Below, piece by piece: positions 57,426 to 64,000 of a stretch of DNA of 64,000 nucleotides. Both the position numbers and the translations under genes were made by a program. Within the stretch, counting starts at the first letter, position 1. Every line of letters begins with the position of its first letter. This DNA comes from Salinisphaera hydrothermalis C41B8. GTDB lineage: Bacteria; Pseudomonadota; Gammaproteobacteria; Nevskiales; Salinisphaeraceae. Below the pieces are notes generated by a model. That model was given only the letters and a program-made list of their open reading frames with translations, searched no databases and was not told where the DNA came from. Where the stretch lies: positions 1 to 64,000 of the forward strand of contig NZ_APNK01000001.1 in NCBI RefSeq assembly GCF_000732535.1, read 5' to 3'.

Positions 57426-57930
57426 CACGGACCCAGACGCCTTGCATCTGCCGGAAGCGTTCGCACAGCGCGCGAACCTGGCGCCGCGCACGCACGGCGA
57501 TGGCATCGTCGCCCGCCATTTCCAACATGTCCGCGATCACGCTTGCGAGCTGGCGTGCCGCTGTCGCATCGAAGCCGCGACGGGCGATGAGCGTGGCATC
57601 GATGATCAAACCGCGCGACGACAGGTCGCCGCGCAGATCGAGACCAATATCAGCGAACCGCGCCACTGTCCTGCGGACATCGGCCGCCTGATGTGGCGTC
57701 ATCAGAATGAAACGATGATCGGCGTCCTCGATCGAAAGCGTGTCGAGCGCTCGGCCATTCAGCAGCCGGCGCATGGCATGCGCAAGCGCGATCGGACAAG
57801 CGCCCGTCGACGCCGGCAGGCGACGCGGGCCACGCAGATCGATGCGATCGGCTTGCTCAGGCGGCGTCCGCACGAGCCGAGCCGCTGCGGCCGCATGCTG
57901 GGTGGAGCTGGCTTGTGACATCGTCGGCAT
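57415..57930 (-). CDS. Unknown protein coupled to serine dehydratase
   Basis: A 171-residue protein that I do not recognise. It overlaps the start of the serine dehydratase gene by 11 bases, so translation is probably coupled and it would be first in the sda-sox-purU operon. No signal peptide or membrane helix. The middle ([33 protein letters not shown]) and C-terminal region ([20 protein letters not shown]) look helical. Codon use resembles the neighbouring genes. It could also be a chance frame; conservation across relatives would settle it. Confidence 0.5.
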
Positions 57931-58193
57931 GCCTCGTTACCGCATGATCGATCCATGCATTGATTAGATCGAGTCACGCCCGACGAGGCCTTGAACATTT
58001 GCGACATCGTGGCGGCTGAATGCGGCAATGTGCGGGCAATGTACAGCCGACAGCGCCCCTATTCGTTTATCGATGAGTCGCACGGCGCCCCCCCCCCCGA
58101 TACGACCACATAGCGGGCGGGCCTCGGACTGCCAAGTGACAATCGATGCCTCGACCCGGATCAGTTCACCGCCGCTCGCGAATGGGTGTTCAT

Positions 58194-58219
58194 GTCGGAT
58201 TACGCCTCGCTAATCCGAC
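58194..58219. repeat. REP-like hairpin
   Basis: GTCGGATTA (58194-58202) and TAATCCGAC (58211-58219) form a perfect nine-base stem with an eight-base loop, followed by CTAC. This resembles the short interspersed palindromes common in gammaproteobacterial intergenic DNA. Confidence 0.65.
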
Positions 58220-58247
58220 CTACACGACTTTGTTCCCGAACGCATTG

Positions 58248-58279
58248 ATCCGCAGATCGACACAGACTCACGCAGATGG
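58248..58279 (+). repeat. Single copy of the CCGCAGATCGACRCAGA intergenic word
   Basis: ATCCGCAGATCGACACAGAC continues to ACGCAGATGG. It is close to the arms at 61788-61821 and 61914-61952. No inverted partner was found nearby. Confidence 0.6.
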
Positions 58280-58474
58280 CGGTTAGTCGTCAGTGCGCAC
58301 GGGTTCGATCGGGGCGCAAACCGCCACATGCGCTTCGTTGCCCAAGGAATCATGCGAGCTGCAAGACTTGTTCGACTTCGTCGCCAGTTGGCGCCTCAAG
58401 TCGGCTACACCGCGAGCTACGCACAGACGGCGGGACGCCGTTGTCATCCGGCTCGGCGCCCCGCCCGCGGTGGG

Positions 58475-59566
58475 TCAGTTGCTTTCCACCTTGATGTTCG
58501 GGAACTTGCTGGCGTAGTCCTTCTTCTGGCGCGAAAGACGCGCCGTGGCGTTACGGGCAATGTCGAAATACGCCGCCGCGATCTGGGAATCCGGCGCCGA
58601 CACGACGGTCGGCTTGCCCGAATCGGCATATTCGCGAATCGAGATATCCAGCGGCAGCTCGCCGAGCAGATCGACATCGTACTCATCGGCCAGCCGCTGG
58701 CCGCCGTGCTCGCCGAAGATGTGTTCCTCGTGGCCGCACTTGGAACAGATATGCGTGCTCATGTTCTCGACGATGCCAAGCACGGGCACGCTGACCTTCT
58801 TGAACATCTCCACGCCCTTGCGCGCGTCGATGAGCGACAGGTCTTGCGGCGTGGTGACCACCACCGCGCCGGAGACCGGGATCTTCTGCGCAAGCGTGAG
58901 CTGGATATCGCCGGTGCCCGGTGGCAGGTCGATGATCAGATAGTCCAGATCGCCCCAGGCGCTCTGGAACAGCATCTGCTGCAGCGCCGAGGTCACCATC
59001 GGGCCGCGCAGGATCGCCGGGCTTTCCTTGTCGATGAGATAGCCGATCGACATGGTCTTGAGGCCATGCGCCTCGACCGGCGCGATGACATTTTCGCCGG
59101 CGGCTTTGGCCTTGGTTTCGATCCCCATCAGGCGCGGCTGGCTGGGGCCATAGATATCGGCGTCCAGCAGGCCGACATTGGCACCGTCGGCGGCCAGCGC
59201 CAGCGCGAAGTTGGCGGCGACGGTGGATTTGCCGACCCCGCCCTTGGCCGAGGCCACGGCGATGATGTTGGCCACGCCGTCGATGCGCTTGAGCTGGGAC
59301 TGCACGGCCTTGGGGCTAATCGAAAAGCCGACCGTCACATCGGCCTGCTCGACCTCGTCCAGCGCTTCCAGCTTGGCGCGGACTTGCTCGGCCAGTTCCT
59401 GGCCATAGCGGCCACAGGGGAAACCGAGATCCAGTTCCAGCGTGACGCGGTGGCCGTCGATCTCGAGCGAGCGCACGGCGCGCGCGCTGACCAGATCGGT
59501 ATCCAGATAGGGCTCGTGATATTGGGCCAGTTCGGCCGTGACACGTTCGCGAAGAGCATCACTCAT
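58475..59566 (-). CDS. apbC: Iron-sulfur cluster carrier protein ApbC (Mrp/NBP35 family)
   Basis: A 363-residue P-loop ATPase from ATG 59566. An N-terminal MIP18-like domain is followed by the deviant Walker A VASAKGGVGKSTVAANFALAL, and then DADIYGPSQPRLMG, LIIDLPPGTGDIQLTL and the CxxC site HICSKCGHEEHIFG that holds the Fe-S cluster. It carries clusters to apo-proteins, useful in a cell with many Fe-S enzymes such as DgcB, HpnJ and serine dehydratase. It is divergent from metG, a common gammaproteobacterial arrangement. Confidence 0.94.
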   Translation of the reverse strand: MSDALRERVTAELAQYHEPYLDTDLVSARAVRSLEIDGHRVTLELDLGFPCGRYGQELAEQVRAKLEALDEVEQADVTVGFSISPKAVQSQLKRIDGVANIIAVASAKGGVGKSTVAANFALALAADGANVGLLDADIYGPSQPRLMGIETKAKAAGENVIAPVEAHGLKTMSIGYLIDKESPAILRGPMVTSALQQMLFQSAWGDLDYLIIDLPPGTGDIQLTLAQKIPVSGAVVVTTPQDLSLIDARKGVEMFKKVSVPVLGIVENMSTHICSKCGHEEHIFGEHGGQRLADEYDVDLLGELPLDISIREYADSGKPTVVSAPDSQIAAAYFDIARNATARLSRQKKDYASKFPNIKVESN

Positions 59567-59698
59567 GGGGCGCACCGCGGTTGGGCATTAATGGGCAGGC
59601 GCGCATGATAGCAACTCAAGGCGCCGTTCCGGGGCTCGGGCGACGGGCCGGCTGTGGCATACTGGCGCGCTTTGCAAACCTCGAAAATCGAGACCGTC

Positions 59699-61765
59699 AT
59701 GGCGCGCGACATCCTCGTCACCTCGGCCCTGCCCTACGCCAACGGCGCGACGCACCTGGGGCATATGCTCGAGCACATTCAGACCGACATCTGGGTGCGC
59801 TTCCAGAAGCTGCGCGGGCACAACTGCATCGCCGTGTGCGGCGACGATGCCCACGGCACGCCGATCATGCTCAAGGCGCGCGACCAGGGCATTACGCCCG
59901 AGGAATTGATCGCCGGCGTATCCGCCGAACGTCAGCGCGATTTCGCCGATTTCCTGATCGCCTACGACAACTACTATACGACGCATTCGGACGAGAACCG
60001 CGAGCTGTCGTCGACGATTTACGAGCGCCTCGCCGCAGAGGGCCATATCGCCCGGCGCACGATCTCGCAGGCCTACGATCCGGAAGCCGGGATGTTCCTG
60101 CCGGATCGCTTCATCCGCGGTGACTGCCCGAACTGCGGCAGCCCGGATCAATACGGCGATGCCTGTGAAGTCTGCGGGGCCACCTATCAGCCGACCGAGC
60201 TCGGCAACCCGGTCTCGGTGCTGTCGGGTGCGACGCCGATCGAGCGCGACTCGGAGCATTATTTCTTCAAACTCGCCGATTTCGAGGCCTTCCTGCGCGA
60301 CTGGATGCGCGGCGATCGCCTGCAGGAATCGATGAGCCGCAAGCTGGACGAATGGTTTGCCACCGGCCTGCGCGACTGGGACATCTCCCGCGATGCGCCC
60401 TACTTCGGCTTCAAGATCCCGGGCACCGAAGACAAGTATTTCTATGTCTGGCTGGACGCGCCGATCGGCTACATGGCGGCGTTCCAGAACCTGGTGAACA
60501 AGCGCAATGACCCGGAACTGACCTTTGATCGCTTCTGGGGCCGCGATTCCAAGGCCGAGCTGTACCACTTCATCGGCAAGGACATCGTCTATTTCCATGC
60601 CCTGTTCTGGCCGGCGATGCTCGAAGGCGCGGGTTATCGCACGCCGGACGCGATCCATGCCCACGGCTTCGTGACGGTCAACGGCGAGAAGATGTCCAAG
60701 TCGCGCGGCACCTTCATCAAGGCGCGCACCTGGCTGGACCATATCAACCCGGAATTCCTGCGCTACTACTTCGCGGCCAAGCTGACCCACCGGGTCGAGG
60801 ATCTGGATCTCAACTTCGAGGACTTCCTGGCGCGGATCAATTCCGACCTGGTCGGCAAGTACGTCAATATCGCCAGCCGCTGCGCGAACTTCATCAGCAA
60901 GCGTTTCGACGGCCGCTTGGCCGCCGAGCTGGACCGGCCGGAACTGGTCGAGCGTTTTGCCGCCCAGGCCGAAACGATCGCCGATCACTTCGAAGCGCGT
61001 CGCTATTCGCAGGGTATTCGCGCCATCATGGCGCTGGCCGACGAGGCCAATGCCTATGTGGCCGAACGCGCACCCTGGCAGATCGCCAAGGAAGACGGCC
61101 GCGACGCCGAGCTGCAACAGATCTGCACCACCGCGCTGAACCTGTTCCGCCAGCTCACGATCTATCTGAAACCCGTGTTGCCGGCCACGGCCGAACGCGC
61201 CGAGGCTTTCCTGCAGGTCGAGCCGATGACATGGGCCGATCTGGCCACGCCGCTGCTCGATCATGAAATCGCCAAGTTCAAGCCGCTTCTGCGGCGCGTC
61301 GAACAGCCCGCGATCGACAAGATGATCGAGGCCAGCAAGGAAGATCTGGAAGCGGCGGCCGCGCCGACCAAGGCCGAGCCGGAGCAGCCGAAGGACAAAA
61401 AGAAAAAGGAAGCCAAGGCCGAGCCGACACCGGCCGACGGTGGCGGCATCATCGATATTGAGGATTTCGCCAAGGTCGACCTGCGCGTGGCGCGGGTCGA
61501 ATCCGCCGATCATGTCGACGGCGCGGACAAGCTGCTGTGCCTGCAACTTGATGTGGGCGAACTGGGCAAGCGCCAGGTCTTTGCCGGCATCAAGTCGGCC
61601 TACGATCCGAGCGCGCTCGAAGGCCGGCTGGTGGCGCTGGTGGCCAACCTGGCGCCGCGCAAGATGCGCTTCGGCGTCTCCGAAGGCATGGTGCTCGCCG
61701 CCGGCGATTCGCCGCACGTGCTGTCGCCGGACGAGGGGGCCAAGCCGGGGGACAAGATCAAGTAA
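59699..61765 (+). CDS. metG: Methionyl-tRNA synthetase
   Basis: A 688-residue class I synthetase from ATG 59699. The HIGH-like motif is [10 protein letters not shown] and the KMSKS motif is exact ([12 protein letters not shown]). The zinc knuckle [18 protein letters not shown] is present. After a Lys/Ala/Glu-rich linker (about residues 560-580) comes the C-terminal Arc1p-like tRNA-binding domain ([19 protein letters not shown]), which also dimerises. It charges both initiator and elongator tRNA(Met). The frame is open upstream, but the conserved start is [16 protein letters not shown]. Confidence 0.97.
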   Translation: MARDILVTSALPYANGATHLGHMLEHIQTDIWVRFQKLRGHNCIAVCGDDAHGTPIMLKARDQGITPEELIAGVSAERQRDFADFLIAYDNYYTTHSDENRELSSTIYERLAAEGHIARRTISQAYDPEAGMFLPDRFIRGDCPNCGSPDQYGDACEVCGATYQPTELGNPVSVLSGATPIERDSEHYFFKLADFEAFLRDWMRGDRLQESMSRKLDEWFATGLRDWDISRDAPYFGFKIPGTEDKYFYVWLDAPIGYMAAFQNLVNKRNDPELTFDRFWGRDSKAELYHFIGKDIVYFHALFWPAMLEGAGYRTPDAIHAHGFVTVNGEKMSKSRGTFIKARTWLDHINPEFLRYYFAAKLTHRVEDLDLNFEDFLARINSDLVGKYVNIASRCANFISKRFDGRLAAELDRPELVERFAAQAETIADHFEARRYSQGIRAIMALADEANAYVAERAPWQIAKEDGRDAELQQICTTALNLFRQLTIYLKPVLPATAERAEAFLQVEPMTWADLATPLLDHEIAKFKPLLRRVEQPAIDKMIEASKEDLEAAAAPTKAEPEQPKDKKKKEAKAEPTPADGGGIIDIEDFAKVDLRVARVESADHVDGADKLLCLQLDVGELGKRQVFAGIKSAYDPSALEGRLVALVANLAPRKMRFGVSEGMVLAAGDSPHVLSPDEGAKPGDKIK

Positions 61766-61787
61766 CGCGGCTTCGTTCGTTAAAACC

Positions 61788-61952
61788 TGTCCGCAGATCG
61801 ACACAGATCTACGCAGATTGGTACGGGGCGGCTTCCCGCATGCTCGCTAGGCGAGTCTTCGCGAGACTTGACGCGGCCGAAGCCGGGGCCAAGCATCGAA
61901 GCTGTCAGTCTTTCGATCTGCGTGTTTCTGCGTCGATCTGCGGACAAATGCC
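61788..61952. repeat. Intergenic fold-back repeat after metG
   Basis: TGTCCGCAGATCGACACAGA (from 61788 to 61821) is matched in inverse by 61914-61952, which on the other strand reads TTTGTCCGCAGATCGACGCA. The total is about 165 bases, close to the 54.6-kb element (167). A strong inner palindrome (CGAGTCTTCGCGAGACTTG, about 61852-61871) lies in the middle. It may act as a transcription terminator or be a mobile fold-back element. Confidence 0.75.
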
Positions 61953-61988
61953 TTGTCAGTTTGTACCTCCGAGCCACGCCACTGCGCC

Positions 61989-62648
61989 ATGACCGACGCT
62001 TCCGTCGACGCCATCGATGCCCTGTTGCCGCAGACTCAGTGCCGACGCTGTGGTTATGACGGCTGTCGGCCGTATGCCGAGGCGATTGCGGCCGGCGAGA
62101 CGGATATCAATCGCTGCCCGCCGGGCGGCGCGGCCACGATCGACAATCTGGCCGAGCTGACCGGCATCGCACCCAAGCCGCTCGATCCGGAATGCGGTGA
62201 TGCCAGCGTGGCCAAGGTCGCGTTCATCCGCGAGGACGAATGCATCGGTTGCACGCGTTGCATCCAGGTTTGTCCGACCGATGCCATCATCGGTGCCGCC
62301 AAGCAGATGCACACGGTAATCGAAGCCGACTGCACCGGCTGCGAACTGTGCGTGCCGGCCTGCCCGGTCGATTGCATCGACATGCCAGAATCCACGCCCG
62401 AAACCGGGCAGCCGCTGTGGCCGCCCCAACGCCCGATCGACGCCGAGCGCGCCGCCCGGGCCCGGCAGTTGTTCGAAGCACGCCAGAAACGGCTCAATCG
62501 TCGGACGACCCGAAAACGCCGGGCCAATCGTCACGAGGCGACCCACGACGCGCGCGAAGACGCCGCCGCGACATCCGCGGCCAAGAAATCGACCATTGCG
62601 GACGCCATCGCGCGCGCCCGGGCCAAGCGCACGCAACGTCAGGATTGA
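61989..62648 (+). CDS. RnfB-like ferredoxin protein, soluble
   Basis: A 219-residue protein from ATG 61989. It carries the RnfB Fe-S domain near the N-terminus ([19 protein letters not shown] followed by CPPGG) and two 4Fe-4S ferredoxin motifs ([16 protein letters not shown] and [16 protein letters not shown]). RnfB proper begins with a membrane helix; that is absent here, and the C-terminal 70 residues are instead highly charged (Arg/Ala-rich). No other rnf genes are adjacent. In Pseudomonas and relatives a similar lone gene follows metG. Probable role: electron carrier to an unknown partner, perhaps in Fe-S assembly with ApbC. Confidence 0.85.
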   Translation: MTDASVDAIDALLPQTQCRRCGYDGCRPYAEAIAAGETDINRCPPGGAATIDNLAELTGIAPKPLDPECGDASVAKVAFIREDECIGCTRCIQVCPTDAIIGAAKQMHTVIEADCTGCELCVPACPVDCIDMPESTPETGQPLWPPQRPIDAERAARARQLFEARQKRLNRRTTRKRRANRHEATHDAREDAAATSAAKKSTIADAIARARAKRTQRQD

Positions 62649-62903
62649 GTGGCGGCCGGCACGGGGCTCGTCCGACGATTCTCCGAGCATGCTCGCGGCC
62701 ACAACGACGCCCGTACCCCGCTGCGATGCTTCACCCGCCGACATGTACATGTCGATAACAATCCACGCCGGCGTGTATGCCGTGCGCCGGCCATGGCGGC
62801 CGATGTTGCTCGGATCGAAGCAGGGCTCTAAGTTGACGGCTGGGGCCGAACCGACGACAGCCACAGGGCGAACTGCATGCATCATCCGACGAGACCGACC
62901 GCC

Positions 62904-64000
62904 ATGTCGCTTCGCGGCATGGTCTGCTCCCCTCATTATCTCGCGACCGCCGCCGGGCAGGCTATCCTGCGCGAGGGGGGCTCTGCCGTCGATGCAGCGA
63001 TCGCGGTCAACGCGGTGCTTGGCGTCGTCTTTCCGCATATGACCGGGATCGGCGGCGATGCGTTCTGGCTGATCCACTCGAACGACGCCAGCGCGCCCGT
63101 CGCGCTCAACGGGTCCGGGCGCGCAGTGGGCGCGGCAACAAGGGACTGGTATCGCGAGCGCGAGCTGGATGTGATCCCGCATCGCGGGGCTCTCGCGGCG
63201 CTGACCGTGCCGGGCGCCGTGGACAGCTGGTGCATGGCCCACGAGCGATATGGACGATTGCCGCTCTCCGTCGTGCTGGAGCCGGCCATCGAGCATGCCC
63301 GGCACGGTTATCCGGTGGGCGAATCGCAGGCGCGCTTCACGTCCGAATGCGTGGACGCGCTCAATGGCTGCCCCGTGGCTGCGGCGCAGTTTCTGCCCGA
63401 CGGCCGCGCGCCGCAGCCGGGGGATGTGATGCGTCAATCGGCACTGGCCGACACGCTGGAAACCATCGCCCGCCACGGCCGCGCGGGGTTCTATGAAGGC
63501 GACGTGGCGGCCGAAATCGTCCGTCATCTCGGCGCCGCCGGCCAGGCCTGGACGGCAAACGATCTGGCCGATCATCGCGGGGACTGGGCCGAACCGATCT
63601 CCACCCGGTATCGGGGCCTGGATTGCTATCAGACGCCGCCCAACTCGCAGGGCTTCGCGCATCTGATCATGCTCAATATTCTCGAGCAGTTCGATGTCGC
63701 CGCGCTGCATGACGATCCCGCGGCCTACGTCGATCTCGTCGTGGCCGCGACCCGCGAAGCCTTCCAGGTGCGCGATCAATACCTGACCGACCCGGTCTTT
63801 CACGACATTCCGTTGCCGCGCCTGCTATCGAAAGACTTTGCCCGCGAGTGCGCGGCACGTATTCGCGACGGCCAGCCCAACGAGTATCAGGCCCAGTCGA
63901 TCGGCGGCGATACCACGGCCACGACGGTGGTGGATGGCCAGGGCAACGCCGTATCGCTCATCCAGAGCATCTACCACGAATGGGGGGCAGCCACGATGGC
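62904..64000 (+). CDS. Gamma-glutamyltransferase family protein, N-terminal part (partial)
   Basis: The frame is open from ATG 62904 to the window edge, 365 codons. The N-terminus has the family pattern HYLATAAGQAILREGGSAVDAAIAVNAVLGVVFPHMTGIGGDAFWL. The autoprocessing site is near the end, in GGDTTATTVVDGQGNAVSLIQSIY, where the Thr begins the small subunit. There is no signal peptide, so it may be a cytoplasmic member, such as those acting on gamma-glutamyl amines or in oxamate-type degradation. An in-frame ATG at 62877 is also possible. The end of the gene is beyond the window. Confidence 0.88.
   Translation, partial: MSLRGMVCSPHYLATAAGQAILREGGSAVDAAIAVNAVLGVVFPHMTGIGGDAFWLIHSNDASAPVALNGSGRAVGAATRDWYRERELDVIPHRGALAALTVPGAVDSWCMAHERYGRLPLSVVLEPAIEHARHGYPVGESQARFTSECVDALNGCPVAAAQFLPDGRAPQPGDVMRQSALADTLETIARHGRAGFYEGDVAAEIVRHLGAAGQAWTANDLADHRGDWAEPISTRYRGLDCYQTPPNSQGFAHLIMLNILEQFDVAALHDDPAAYVDLVVAATREAFQVRDQYLTDPVFHDIPLPRLLSKDFARECAARIRDGQPNEYQAQSIGGDTTATTVVDGQGNAVSLIQSIYHEWGAATM

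Larger units (their letters stand above)
57931..58474. other. Intergenic region with sox-operon promoter and small repeats
   Basis: About 540 bases with no convincing gene. The right part carries a REP-like hairpin (58194-58219) and a copy of the CCGCAGATCGAC repeat (58248-58279). A 13-base C run lies near 58090. The left part should contain the promoter of the operon that starts at 57930; TGTCGC occurs there on the minus strand, as upstream of dgcA. Confidence 0.45.

Overview
The window is high-GC DNA (coding regions look about 65% GC) from a gammaproteobacterium. The run hda / perM-like / purM / purN / DUF3108 / dcd, the hopanoid-modification genes, PEP-CTERM proteins and a complete glycine-betaine to pyruvate catabolic set suggest a salt-adapted aerobic heterotroph, with Salinisphaera and relatives as my best guess. 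No rRNA or tRNA was seen, so the genus is an inference.

Layout. 1-14.6 kb is chromosomal housekeeping: the tail of a PEP-CTERM protein with a Ser-Gly tandem repeat, an NAD-type isocitrate dehydrogenase, cell-wall enzymes, proS, wrbA, hda, purMN, dcd and a large surface lipase-like lipoprotein. 14.8-20.7 kb holds a quinone reductase and hpnI-hpnJ-hpnK-hpnL, which modify hopanoid lipid head groups. 20.9-23.3 kb has a second PEP-CTERM protein with a good sigma-54 promoter match, and an IS481-family element. 23.4-34.1 kb has an MFS transporter, two AraC regulators with amidotransferase-like N-termini (the second is GbdR), and a leftward etfB-etfA-dgcB-dgcA block for dimethylglycine oxidation.

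34.4-44.6 kb is an integron lodged inside the betaine catabolic cluster. A tyrosine-type IntI (43612-44586, + strand) is divergent from a leftward array of ten cassettes with strongly related attC sites. Cassette products include a DUF4396 membrane protein, a cytidine-deaminase-like protein, a HEPN-like protein with RNxxxH, a GNAT acetyltransferase, a PD-(D/E)XK-like protein broken by one in-frame TGA, small membrane proteins and a large unknown with a membrane tail. One attC is split by an IS1111-type (IS110 family) element whose 3' non-coding end probably encodes its target-choosing RNA.

44.7-57.9 kb continues betaine catabolism: gbcA and gbcB (betaine to dimethylglycine), fdhA and purU (formaldehyde and formyl-THF disposal), soxBDAG (sarcosine to glycine) and serine dehydratase (serine to pyruvate). 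With dgcAB and the ETF genes on the far side of the integron, the window holds every step from glycine betaine to glycine plus serine to pyruvate; glyA is not in view. 58.5-64 kb has apbC, metG, a soluble RnfB-like ferredoxin and the 5' part of a gamma-glutamyltransferase. Several fold-back intergenic repeats are shared between 54.6, 58.2 and 61.8 kb.
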